From assembly GCA_024697945.1 (NCBI GenBank), contig JAILRU010000036.1, forward strand, positions 1 to 45,924: a DNA stretch of 45,924 nt. The letters are read 5' to 3'. The first letter of the stretch is position 1. Each line of letters starts with the position of its first letter. Below the pieces are notes generated by a model. The model was not told the DNA's origin and did not search any database. It worked only from the letters and a program-made list of their open reading frames with translations. Source of the DNA: Bacteroidaceae bacterium. GTDB taxonomy: Bacteria > Bacteroidota > Bacteroidia > Bacteroidales > Bacteroidaceae. The position numbers were made by a program, and so were the translations under genes. Of this stretch, positions 25,224 through 33,531 are shown in pieces.

Positions 25224-25906
25224 TCCTCATTCCTCTTTTCTGCCTCCTCAATATACTTCTTGACGTAAGGATGCCCCAGGAAGTAAGGCGTGGCATTGGT
25301 GATGATTTCCTCAATCTGCGGGGTCAGTATGGGGTAGGGCAGGCTACTGGTCAGAATCATGAAGATGCCAGGTCCCAACACATTATTATAATTATTGCGG
25401 ATGAAGTGCACAATCAGGCGGTCGTTCTCGGTGGTCAGTTGCTTCGACTGCTTCCTCAACTCGTACAAAATCTCATCTTCGTCGATGCCGTCCATTATCA
25501 TTTGTGACTCCAAATGAGGCAGCTCGGCCATCTGAGCGTCAAGCTGGGTCTTGCGCTGAATAAAGCCCGACAATGTGTCGTTGAGCGGCGTACCGGTGGC
25601 GGTTTGCTGAGTCTCGCCGATGCTAAGGTTCACTTCGCCCTCTTCCAGCACGATAGGTCTCAGGCTGATATTGCCCATGAAGACATTCGCCAGCATCGTG
25701 GAATCCATACTGCCTCCGAAGCTGAACCGCCCATGCACGACCCGTGTCGAGTCAATGCTGCGCATCTCGCCATCGACATAAACCTTCAGGGTCAGCATCT
25801 TGCCCTCCAACTCATCCACGTTGGAGGAACCCTTCACCATGTACTGACTCTTGCAGGCAATCAACGTCAAAACGCATGCCAAAAGCAGCCATTTACCTTT
25901 TGCCAT
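25220..25906 (-). CDS. DUF4369-type lipoprotein
   Basis: A 228-aa predicted lipoprotein with N-terminal hydrophobic run and lipobox LIAC (Cys about residue 18). The DUF4369-like beta region follows (GKMLTLKVYVDGEMRSIDSTRVVHGRFSFGG, then LRPIVLEEGEVNLSIG) and then a helical part ending with HPYVKKYIEEAEKRNEE. Proteins of this type often carry a C-terminal thioredoxin fold; none is seen here. Function unknown. It has its own promoter and shares an ATGA overlap with plsC. Confidence 0.8.
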   Translation of the reverse strand: MAKGKWLLLACVLTLIACKSQYMVKGSSNVDELEGKMLTLKVYVDGEMRSIDSTRVVHGRFSFGGSMDSTMLANVFMGNISLRPIVLEEGEVNLSIGETQQTATGTPLNDTLSGFIQRKTQLDAQMAELPHLESQMIMDGIDEDEILYELRKQSKQLTTENDRLIVHFIRNNYNNVLGPGIFMILTSSLPYPILTPQIEEIITNATPYFLGHPYVKKYIEEAEKRNEE

Positions 25907-25931
25907 CTATTTTTTTACTGTTTTTGCACGA

Positions 25932-25962
25932 CAAAGATATATAATCTTCCGCAAACAGCAAA
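25932..25962 (-). promoter_or_regulatory. Promoter of the DUF4369-plsC-preA operon
   Basis: On the minus strand TTTG (25959-25962) and TATCTTTG (25932-25939) are 19 nt apart, a full Bacteroidetes promoter. The ATG is 25 nt downstream. Confidence 0.7.
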
Positions 25963-26028
25963 ATCAATTAAGACTAATTAACCTATTTACTATTTTTGAT
26001 TAATTATTTAACTTTTGTAAATTCTGCT

Positions 26029-27306
26029 TTACATTTTTTCCATTGCCTGTTCCAGGTCGGCAATAATGTCGTCGATGTTCTCAAGACCAACGCTGAGGCG
26101 GACGAGGTCTGGTGCAATGCCTGCCTCGCGGAGCTGTTCGTCGCTAAGCTGGCGATGGGTGTGGCTTGCAGGGTGCAGCACACAGGTACGGGCGTCGGCA
26201 ACGTGCGTCACGATGCTGATGAAGTCCAGGTTGTCCATGAAGCGGATAGCCTCCTCCTTCGTGCCTTTCAGACCGAACGCAATCACACCGCACGTTCCTT
26301 TCGGTAAGTATTTTTGAGCCAGGGGATAGTACTTGTTGGATGGCAGTCCGGCATAGTTCACCCATCCCACCTTCGGGTTCTTCTCCAACCACTCGGCCAC
26401 CTTCTGCGCATTTTCGCAGTGACGGGGCATACGCAGGTGCAGGGTTTCCAGTCCCAGGTTGAGCAGGAAAGCGTTCTGCGGAGAGGGAATGCTGCCCAGG
26501 TCGCGCATCAACTGAGCCACAAGCTTGGTGGTGAAAGCCATCTTGCCGAAAGCCTTGGTGTAGGTCAGGCCGTGATAGGACTCGTCTGGCGTACAGAGGC
26601 AGGGGAACTTGTCGGCATAGTCCTCCCAGGGGAAGTTGCCGCTATCCACTACTACGCCGCCCACCTGAGTGGCGTGTCCGTCCATATACTTCGTTGTGGA
26701 GTGCGTCACGATGTCGCAGCCCCATTCGAAGGGACGGCAGTTGATGGGCGTGGCGAACGTGTTGTCCACGATGAGAGGCACGCCGTGCTTGTGAGCCATC
26801 TTTGCGAAGCGCTCTATGTCGAAGACGTTGCAGCCCGGATTGGAGATAGTCTCGCCGAAGAAGCACTTCGTGTTGGGACGGAAAGCAGCCTCAATGCGCT
26901 CGTCGTCCCAATCGGGGTCGATGAAGGTACACTCGATACCCAGCTTCTTCAGCGTCACGCCAAACAGGTTGAACGTGCCGCCATAGATGGTGTTGGCAGT
27001 AATGAAGTGGTCGCCAGCCTGACAGATATTGAAGATAGCATAGAAGTTGGCAGCCTGTCCGCTACTGGTAAGCACGGCGCCGACGCCACCCTCCAGGGCC
27101 GCAATCTTCTGTGCTACGGCATCGTTGGTGGGATTGGCCAGGCGGGTATAGAAGTAACCGCTGTCCTTGAGGTCGAAGAGGCGTGCCATCTGGTCGCTCG
27201 TCTCATAGCGGAATGTAGTACTCTGGTAAATGGGCAGCTGCTGTGGCTCGCCCTTTTTGGGCTTCCATCCGCCGTGAATGCAGATGGTTTCGAGATTCTT
27301 TTTCAT
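26029..27306 (-). CDS. metY: O-acetylhomoserine sulfhydrylase
   Basis: PLP enzyme of the Cys/Met metabolism fold that makes homocysteine from O-acetylhomoserine and sulfide. 425 aa is the normal length. The cofactor lysine is K206 in [12 protein letters not shown], with DNTFATP (Asp181) and [22 protein letters not shown] at the substrate side. [15 protein letters not shown] near the C-terminus is typical of MetY. It has a promoter-like -7 box 80 nt upstream and stands alone. A cystathionine-synthase-type activity is possible but less likely given length and motifs. Confidence 0.94.
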   Translation of the reverse strand: MKKNLETICIHGGWKPKKGEPQQLPIYQSTTFRYETSDQMARLFDLKDSGYFYTRLANPTNDAVAQKIAALEGGVGAVLTSSGQAANFYAIFNICQAGDHFITANTIYGGTFNLFGVTLKKLGIECTFIDPDWDDERIEAAFRPNTKCFFGETISNPGCNVFDIERFAKMAHKHGVPLIVDNTFATPINCRPFEWGCDIVTHSTTKYMDGHATQVGGVVVDSGNFPWEDYADKFPCLCTPDESYHGLTYTKAFGKMAFTTKLVAQLMRDLGSIPSPQNAFLLNLGLETLHLRMPRHCENAQKVAEWLEKNPKVGWVNYAGLPSNKYYPLAQKYLPKGTCGVIAFGLKGTKEEAIRFMDNLDFISIVTHVADARTCVLHPASHTHRQLSDEQLREAGIAPDLVRLSVGLENIDDIIADLEQAMEKM

Positions 27307-27385
27307 ATGTCTTTTTTCCTATTTAACTTCCTGTTTAACTTCCTATTTAACTTCCGAAAGCTCCGTAAGTGACTATTTCGACCTG

Positions 27386-27393
27386 CAAAAATA
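27386..27393 (-). promoter_or_regulatory. metY promoter, -7 box
   Basis: TATTTTTG on the minus strand, 79 nt before the ATG. The leader contains three TAGGAAGTTAAAC-like units (about 27318-27355). Confidence 0.5.
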
Positions 27394-27468
27394 CGAATAA
27401 ATTCCCACATTTTATTATAATTTTGAATTTTTCATTCTTTCATTCTTTCATTTTTCATTTTTTTGTCG

Positions 27469-27476
27469 TACCTTTG
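27469..27476 (+). promoter_or_regulatory. tRNA-Ser promoter, -7 box
   Basis: TACCTTTG, 52 nt before the mature tRNA 5' end; upstream is a TTTCATTC array without a clear -33 TTG. Confidence 0.55.
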
Positions 27477-27528
27477 CACCGCATTTCGGAGCAGACCCCT
27501 CCTTGATGCCGTACTTTCAGTATGTTTC

Positions 27529-27613
27529 GGAGAGATGGTAGAGTGGTCGATTACACCGGTCTTGAAAACCGGCGTGCCGAGAGGCACCGGGGGTTCGAAT
27601 CCCTCTCTCTCCG
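27529..27613 (+). tRNA. tRNA-Ser (anticodon UGA)
   Basis: Acceptor GGAGAGA pairs with TCTCTCC (27606-27612), followed by discriminator G. The anticodon stem CCGGT/ACCGG carries loop CTTGAAA, giving anticodon TGA. A long class II variable arm (GTGCCGAGAGGCAC) and the T loop TTCGAAT complete the cloverleaf. CCA is not encoded. Confidence 0.97.
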
Positions 27614-27620
27614 CAGGACA

Positions 27621-27645
27621 AGGCAACCAAAAGGTTGCCTTTTTT
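27621..27645 (+). terminator. Rho-independent terminator after tRNA-Ser
   Basis: Perfect 8-bp stem AGGCAACC/GGTTGCCT with AAAA loop, followed by a run of T. Confidence 0.93.
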
Positions 27646-27661
27646 GCTTGAGTTCCACCAT

Positions 27662-27688
27662 GGGTCCCTGAATTAGGGACCCCTTTTT
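27662..27688 (+). terminator. Second terminator after tRNA-Ser
   Basis: Perfect 8-bp stem GGGTCCCT/AGGGACCC with GAATT loop, then CTTTTT. It lies 17 bp after the first terminator. Confidence 0.9.
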
Positions 27689-27859
27689 AAATGAGTGCAA
27701 TGATGCTTGCATCAATTGCCGAGCGAGGACAATGCAAAATTTCGGGTAATTGTAACAGTTACATGTTACATTTTGTATTAAAGATAAATTTATAGGAAAA
27801 AATCCGGACAAATCCAGAAGGATACGGACACAGGCGGACATTGGTCTTGAGGATTGTCG

Positions 27860-27867
27860 TAACTTTG
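27860..27867 (+). promoter_or_regulatory. Orphan -7 box followed by two hairpins
   Basis: TAACTTTG, with a TTG at 27841-27843 (short 16-nt spacer). Downstream are TCCTC-GGCG-GAGGA (from about 27911) and CTCTTC-AGCC-GAAGAG (ending about 27946), then only a five-codon ATG frame. It may drive a small RNA or the leader of a lost gene. Confidence 0.4.
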
Positions 27868-27999
27868 CATCGTCAATCCAGAAATGACACCCAGCTGAAC
27901 AAAATTATCTCCTCGGCGGAGGAAAATTTTCTCTTCAGCCGAAGAGGAACATTAAATGAAAAATGAAAAGTGAAAAATGAAAAATAATGGTTATAGGTT

Positions 28000-28038
28000 C
28001 TTTGACGCTTTAGCGCAAAGGCGCGATTGTAGTCGCGG
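28000..28038 (-). repeat. Two-hairpin dispersed element, copy 3
   Basis: On the minus strand, hairpin 1 is CGCGA-CTACAA-TCGCG. Hairpin 2 has arms CTTTG/CAAAG and CGC/GCG, loop TAAA and a bulged T. The arm bases differ from other copies in a paired fashion. Confidence 0.8.
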
Positions 28039-28206
28039 AGTCTTGAGTTTTCCTAAACCATCAAACGACTAAAAAAACGAAATATTTTAACAGATTTGAC
28101 AAAATGGAAAAGAACTTCCCTTCAATTCCTTTCAATTCAAAGAACTCCTAAACAACCAAACAACTAATGTATATTTGCATTTTACTTTTAATTTTTAATT
28201 AAATCT

Positions 28207-28237
28207 TTTGAGTTTTGAATTATTTGTTGTATTTTTG
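28207..28237 (+). promoter_or_regulatory. Promoter of the GLUG-repeat protein
   Basis: TTTG (28207-28210) and TATTTTTG (28230-28237) at 19-nt spacing. The ATG is 73 nt further on, after an A-rich leader. Confidence 0.7.
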
Positions 28238-28310
28238 CGGTGAAAAAGAATTCAATTCACCAACAACTTAAAAAATTAAAAACTCAATAACTAAATCACT
28301 AATTATTACT

Positions 28311-31300
28311 ATGAAAAAACCATTACTTATGATGTTCCTGCTTGTCCTGATGGGGATGGTTGGAACGAGTGTGACGGCTGTGGCTCAGACTCTTGAGGAG
28401 CCTGAGGTCATGGAGATTGCTACAGCTGAAGATTACCATGCTTTCGCTGACCTCGTTAAAGCGGGTATGCTGGTGGATGGCGTGCTGACGGCTGATATCG
28501 ACTTGAGTGTCAGCGACTATCCCAACGAGATGATTGGTACTGCTGAAAACCCGTTCAAGGGTACTTTCGACGGCCAGGGCCATACCATCACCTACAGCTA
28601 TGACTGCAGCAGCAACTACTGCGGCCTCTTCAGCTACATTACCGATGCCACCATCCGCAACCTGCACGTGTTTGGCGATGTTGTGACGCGCGGCATCCAC
28701 TATGGTGCCCTCATCGGTTATGGTGACGGTACGATGCTGGTGGAAAATGTGGTGACAGATGTCACCATTACGGGTGAGCATAGCGGTGTGACTGGCAACG
28801 GCGGTATGATTGGTGCGCTTTACGGTAACATCACCTTCAACAACTGTGCCACTCTGGGCGAGATGGGCTACGAAGGCAGCTCGATGTACTGCGGCTTCGT
28901 GGCATTTGCTACCAGTGGTGTGACCTCGACCCTGAACAACTGCTACACGACCTGCAAATTGACGGAAGGAACGGGAACGGATTACTGCTTTACCTTCTGT
29001 CGCGGCACGTACAAGGCCAACAACTGCTACTACGTCAACGCTATTGGCGATGCGCAGGGTGTTCAGATTACGGAGGAACAAGTGAGAACCGGCTCTCTCT
29101 GCTATAAGCTGAACGGTGACCAGAGCGCCATCACATGGACGCAAGCCCTCGATGGTTCTGCAGCTCCTTACCCGATTCCCAACCCGAACGGCCCGCGTGT
29201 GTATGCTTCTGGCGTGATGCGTTGCGACGGTGTTGAAGACCCTCGCAACCCCCTGACATACAGCAATAGCGAGTGCTATCCCACGGTTCCCGACCATCAG
29301 TTCGGCGACGATGGCATTTGCACCGTTTGCGGCACAGCCGACCCGGATGCGGTAAAGCAGAACGAGGAGGGCTACTACCTGATTGGCAGTCCTAAGCAGC
29401 TAAACTGGCTTACTATGAAGATTGAACAGGGTGAGACGAAAGCGAAGGTGCTCCTGACGGACGATATCGACCTGAGCGAGAGTGACTACCCCGACCTGAT
29501 GATAGCAACGGAGAGCAGGCCGTTCGAGGGTGTCTTCGACGGCGGCGGCCATACTATTACTTATTTATACCAGTATGTCGGTGAGAAGTGGCGCGGCTTC
29601 TTCCGCTTTGTTAACAATGCCACCATACGCAACCTTCGCTTGGAGGGTAGCGTCTATGTGACGCAGATTCACTACGGTGCCCTTATCGGACGTGCAGACG
29701 GCGATGTGCTGGTGGAGAATGTGGTGACTGACGTGGATATCACGGGTGCAATGAACCAGGTGACCGGCGACGCAGGCATGGTGGGTGCCAACTATGCCCA
29801 AATGACTTTCAACAACTGTGCTACGCTGGGTGAGATGGGTTATGCCGAGGACGGCAAGCAAAGCTCGATGTACAGCAGCTTCTCGGGCTGGTCGGACAGT
29901 AAGAGCTCGACTGTCCTGAACAACTGCTATACGACCTGCAGACTGACCGAAGGCACGGGTACAGGCAACTGCTTCACCATGACACACTCGGGCGGCACCG
30001 TCACCCTGAACAACTGCTACTACCTATACTCAGTGGGCAGAGTGCAAGGCACTGCCATTGAGGAGGGACAGATGGAAAGCGGTGAACTCTGTTACAAGCT
30101 TAACGGCGACCAGAGCGAGATTGGCTGGTACCAGACTCTTGGCGACGACGAGATGCCAGTGCCTGACGACAGCCACCTGAGAGTCTTTGGCGCAGGCGCA
30201 ACCTACATGAACATAAACGACGAAGCCAGCTTCCGCGAATTTGTTTCCCTCGTTGTTGAGGAGGAGACAGAACGCTATAGTGAAATGATTGTCCAGAAGA
30301 GCCTTGTGGAGACTTATCTCGAAGCCCTCAACACCCTGAGCTCAGCAGCCAGCATAGAGGCTTTCCTGGCTGGTTATGACGAGCTTGCCGGACAGCGTGA
30401 GAGCATCCAGAGCTGTGCCGATGCCTACGCTGCCTACATGGCCAAGGTGGAGGAGACGAAACGCTACATGGAGGAGCATTCCGAGCTGGACAACGAGAAA
30501 GCCCAACAGCTGGCAGACTACCTCAACGAGTACGCCGTGCCCAGCGAGGACTATCCTAACGGTTCGGCTGAATACATCATCGAGAGCCGCGAACTGAGCG
30601 AGGAGGAGATTATTGCCGAGACTGCACTCATCGACGAGAAACTGGTTGAGGCCATTACCTCCACACCGGCTGTAGGAACGGAGATAACGATGCTCTTCAC
30701 GAATGCCGACCTGAGCGACAAGTTCAACGGATGGGAAGGCCAGCTCCCCACAGGCTGGGGCGGTTCGGAGACCAGTCCGCTGTATGCAGCCGAATGTCTT
30801 GCTGCGAAGATGGATATGTACCAGACGCTGACGGGACTGCCCAACGGCATCTACGAGCTGCGTGTGAACGGTGCCTTCCGTCCGACTCCCTACGACGATT
30901 TCTACAATGTCAACTATGCAGCTACGCTTTATGCCAATGACATCCACAACTACTTCATGACCAACATTGAGGACATGATCAGTCCGGAAGATGCCATCGA
31001 CGGCGTGAACTGCAACATCACCGGTCCTGTTGCCGACTTCGCTGTGCCTGACGAAGAAGGCGAACTGGCAGGCTATACGATGCAGGGCATTGTGAGCTGC
31101 TGCAACGCCTTCCAGGCAGGACGCTATCCCAACAGCGTGCTTTGCAAGGTGACGGACGGTACCCTGACGATTGGTATCCGTCAGCCCGGAACGGGTCTCT
31201 CACGCGACTGGCTCGGCTTCGGCAACATCAGGGTGTTCTACTACGGACAGTTGAACGAAGCAGCCGAAAGCCTCGACCGCGTGCTGGCTTCGCAGGCAGA

Positions 31301-32657
31301 CCGTGCATACACCCTCCTCAACATCTATGAGTGCGACTACACGGACAACTATAGGGTATATCCCAACTTCAGCCAGGCCCTCAGGGACGAGCTCCAGAAG
31401 ACGCTCAAAGCTGTAGGCACCGCTGCTAACCCAGAGGCCAAGTTCCAGCTCATCGAGAAGTTCTCGCAGCTCTTCCTGGAAATCTACGAGTGCAAGCAAG
31501 CATACGTCACCCTGATGGACAAGGCAGAAGAGCTGAACGGCATACTGACGGCATTTGCCAGCCTCCTCAGCGATGAGGAGTTCAACCGGCTGGAGGACCT
31601 CTATGCCCTGCTGACCAATGGCTATATGGACGGCACTTTGTCAACCGAAGAGGCATTGGCTATCGACCTCAAGAAAGAAATCACTTTCTACCCCGACGAA
31701 GAGGATGGCTACTACCTGCTTCGCAGCGACAGGGACTACTTCGTCTTTGCAAGCCTGGTCAATGCCGGACAAACCGATATTAATGCAAAGCTGTTGACAG
31801 ACATCGACCTGCGCGAGACAGACTTTGCCAACGTCATGATTGGCAATTCCGAAGCACAGTTCGCAGGCATCTTCGACGGACAGGGCCATAGTGTAACCTA
31901 CAGCTATGATTTGGAAGACAACTACTGCGGTCTCTTCAGCTATACGAACGGAGCCACCATCCGCAACCTTCGTGTGGAAGGCGAAGTCGTTACGAGAGGC
32001 ATCCACTTCGGTGCTCTGGCAGGTTATGTGAATGGTACCACACTCATCGAGAACGTGATAACCAATGTTAACATCACGGGTGAGCATAGTGGTGTGACTG
32101 GTAATGGAGGTATGTTCGGACGCCTTGAAGGTGAAGCTACTTTCAACAACTGTGCTACTATGGGCGAGATGGGATTTGAAGGTAGCTCTATGTACTGCGG
32201 CTTCGTGGCATACGCTGGCAGCGGCTCTTCCACTTTGAACAACTGCTATACCACCTGCTCCCTCACCGAAGGCACAGGCACGGACTACTGCTACACCTTC
32301 TGTCGCGGCACGTACAAGGCCAACAACTGCTACTACCTGAATGCAATCGGATCGGCACAGGGCACTCAGATGAGCCTTGAGCAGTTCCAGAACGGTGAGG
32401 TTTGTTACAAGCTGAACGGCAATCAGAGCGTCATCAACTGGTATCAGACCATTGGCGAGGATGCCTTCCCCGTTCTTGATGAAAGCCATGGCATCGTGAC
32501 TCGCAATGAAGATGGCACTTACACGGGCATTAAGACAATTGATAATGGACAATTGGTAATTGATAATGAGGGAGCTATCTACAACCTGGCTGGTCAGCGC
32601 CTGAACAAGATGCAGAAGGGCATCAACATCGTTAATGGAAAGAAAATACTTTTCTAA
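28311..32657 (+). CDS. Large secreted GLUG-type repeat protein
   Basis: A 1448-aa surface or secreted protein: signal peptide (1-26, ending AVAQT) and three copies of a ~260-aa module (about 34-290, 352-620, 1131-1392). Each module has LLTDIDLS, FEGVFDGGGHTITY, NATIRNL and YGALIG, GLUG-like beta-helix strands, then TFNNCATLGEMG and CYKLNGDQS. Between modules 2 and 3 lie a helical stretch (about 640-785) and a galactose-binding-like beta domain (about 790-985, FNGWEGQLPTGWGG to IRVFYYG). The end GAIYNLAGQRLNKMQKGINIVNGKKILF-like tail is the C-terminal motif common in Prevotella exported proteins. It may bind polysaccharide or act as adhesin; no catalytic motif seen. Residues about 1408-1420 come from ATTGATAATGG-type repeats. 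Confidence 0.8.
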   Translation: MKKPLLMMFLLVLMGMVGTSVTAVAQTLEEPEVMEIATAEDYHAFADLVKAGMLVDGVLTADIDLSVSDYPNEMIGTAENPFKGTFDGQGHTITYSYDCSSNYCGLFSYITDATIRNLHVFGDVVTRGIHYGALIGYGDGTMLVENVVTDVTITGEHSGVTGNGGMIGALYGNITFNNCATLGEMGYEGSSMYCGFVAFATSGVTSTLNNCYTTCKLTEGTGTDYCFTFCRGTYKANNCYYVNAIGDAQGVQITEEQVRTGSLCYKLNGDQSAITWTQALDGSAAPYPIPNPNGPRVYASGVMRCDGVEDPRNPLTYSNSECYPTVPDHQFGDDGICTVCGTADPDAVKQNEEGYYLIGSPKQLNWLTMKIEQGETKAKVLLTDDIDLSESDYPDLMIATESRPFEGVFDGGGHTITYLYQYVGEKWRGFFRFVNNATIRNLRLEGSVYVTQIHYGALIGRADGDVLVENVVTDVDITGAMNQVTGDAGMVGANYAQMTFNNCATLGEMGYAEDGKQSSMYSSFSGWSDSKSSTVLNNCYTTCRLTEGTGTGNCFTMTHSGGTVTLNNCYYLYSVGRVQGTAIEEGQMESGELCYKLNGDQSEIGWYQTLGDDEMPVPDDSHLRVFGAGATYMNINDEASFREFVSLVVEEETERYSEMIVQKSLVETYLEALNTLSSAASIEAFLAGYDELAGQRESIQSCADAYAAYMAKVEETKRYMEEHSELDNEKAQQLADYLNEYAVPSEDYPNGSAEYIIESRELSEEEIIAETALIDEKLVEAITSTPAVGTEITMLFTNADLSDKFNGWEGQLPTGWGGSETSPLYAAECLAAKMDMYQTLTGLPNGIYELRVNGAFRPTPYDDFYNVNYAATLYANDIHNYFMTNIEDMISPEDAIDGVNCNITGPVADFAVPDEEGELAGYTMQGIVSCCNAFQAGRYPNSVLCKVTDGTLTIGIRQPGTGLSRDWLGFGNIRVFYYGQLNEAAESLDRVLASQADRAYTLLNIYECDYTDNYRVYPNFSQALRDELQKTLKAVGTAANPEAKFQLIEKFSQLFLEIYECKQAYVTLMDKAEELNGILTAFASLLSDEEFNRLEDLYALLTNGYMDGTLSTEEALAIDLKKEITFYPDEEDGYYLLRSDRDYFVFASLVNAGQTDINAKLLTDIDLRETDFANVMIGNSEAQFAGIFDGQGHSVTYSYDLEDNYCGLFSYTNGATIRNLRVEGEVVTRGIHFGALAGYVNGTTLIENVITNVNITGEHSGVTGNGGMFGRLEGEATFNNCATMGEMGFEGSSMYCGFVAYAGSGSSTLNNCYTTCSLTEGTGTDYCYTFCRGTYKANNCYYLNAIGSAQGTQMSLEQFQNGEVCYKLNGNQSVINWYQTIGEDAFPVLDESHGIVTRNEDGTYTGIKTIDNGQLVIDNEGAIYNLAGQRLNKMQKGINIVNGKKILF

Positions 32658-32698
32658 TTCAAAATTTATAAATTCAAAATTCAAAATTGGATATTAAT

Positions 32699-33496
32699 AT
32701 GGAAAAGAAAGTATATTTAACTGTTATTCTCTGTGCCATAGCCTCTGTCGCTATGGCGCAGAGCTTTACCGTCTATGAGGGAGAGAAGACCCACGGATAC
32801 AATAATGAGAATGTGGATAGTATCGTTTTCAGTCCTGACAAAGCAGCAGCCTCAAGTGATGAGCCGCGTCAGATAAAAGGTAGGTGGTGCTCGCTTGGCA
32901 CTTCCATTTCGTGGCTCAACGAAAACACGGCTTCGTACCCCCTCACGAAAGGCTACCAGACACGTGTCATGGAGAAACTGGCTTTCTCCAATTTCAGCAA
33001 CAAGGCTGTCAATGGCGGAGTCCTGTCTTCGGCAATATCTTCTGTTGTCCTTGCCGACTACTATACCATCGAGCACGGCATCAACGACTGGGGACACTCT
33101 ACACCTGTTGGTACCATCGATGACTATATCAAGAATACGAAGAACGGTACCTTTGCTGCCACGTATAGGCAGGTTATCGACCGCATTTTCACCCGTAACA
33201 AGAAGGCACGCGTCATCCTCTGCACCCCACGCAAGGCGTACGGATTCAATGGCTATCTGCCCGACCACTGGTACGACCCCTTGAACGGTATCTACCTTCA
33301 GGAGTATGCCGACATCATTCGCCAGATTGCTGCCTATGAGTCGTTCCCTGTTGCCGATTTCTTTGCCGAAGCCGGCGGACAGCGCCAACTCGACCACTGG
33401 AGCTACGATACAGCCCTGCACCCCAACGACGATGGTATGCAGATAATGGCAAACATCCTGATACAGGCCTTTGAGAAGATATTGGCCGATGAATGA
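32699..33496 (+). CDS. Secreted SGNH/GDSL-type esterase
   Basis: A 265-aa predicted exported hydrolase. Signal peptide about 1-20 (ending AMAQ), a Prevotella-style N-terminal piece with NVDSIVF, then the SGNH blocks: GTSIS (67-71, nucleophile Ser69), Gly in NGG (106-107), GIND (127-130, Asn129) and DTALHPND (catalytic His241). Substrate is probably an ester on a carbohydrate or lipid; the sequence does not say which. I chose ATG 32699 because it begins directly with a lysine-rich signal peptide; an upstream TTG in an AATTCAAAATT array is a poorer start. It follows the GLUG gene by 41 bp and may be co-expressed. Confidence 0.82.
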   Translation: MEKKVYLTVILCAIASVAMAQSFTVYEGEKTHGYNNENVDSIVFSPDKAAASSDEPRQIKGRWCSLGTSISWLNENTASYPLTKGYQTRVMEKLAFSNFSNKAVNGGVLSSAISSVVLADYYTIEHGINDWGHSTPVGTIDDYIKNTKNGTFAATYRQVIDRIFTRNKKARVILCTPRKAYGFNGYLPDHWYDPLNGIYLQEYADIIRQIAAYESFPVADFFAEAGGQRQLDHWSYDTALHPNDDGMQIMANILIQAFEKILADE

Positions 33497-33531
33497 CATT
33501 GAAAGGGTGAAAAAAGTGAAAAGGTGAAAGG

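Larger units (their letters stand above)
27689..28310. other. Gene-free region of 622 bp
   Basis: No credible gene. It contains a GATGC/GCATC palindrome motif (27699-27723) also found at 44780-44806, a conserved-looking GGACA-rich tract (27803-27840), an orphan promoter at 27860, two small hairpins (27910-27946), AT-rich arrays, one two-hairpin element and the GLUG gene promoter. Confidence 0.65.

Noticed and set aside
28323..29297. 324-codon frame antisense to the GLUG protein
   Set aside because: Shadow frame; repeated again antisense to module 3 (31641-32684), as expected from a duplicated sense module.
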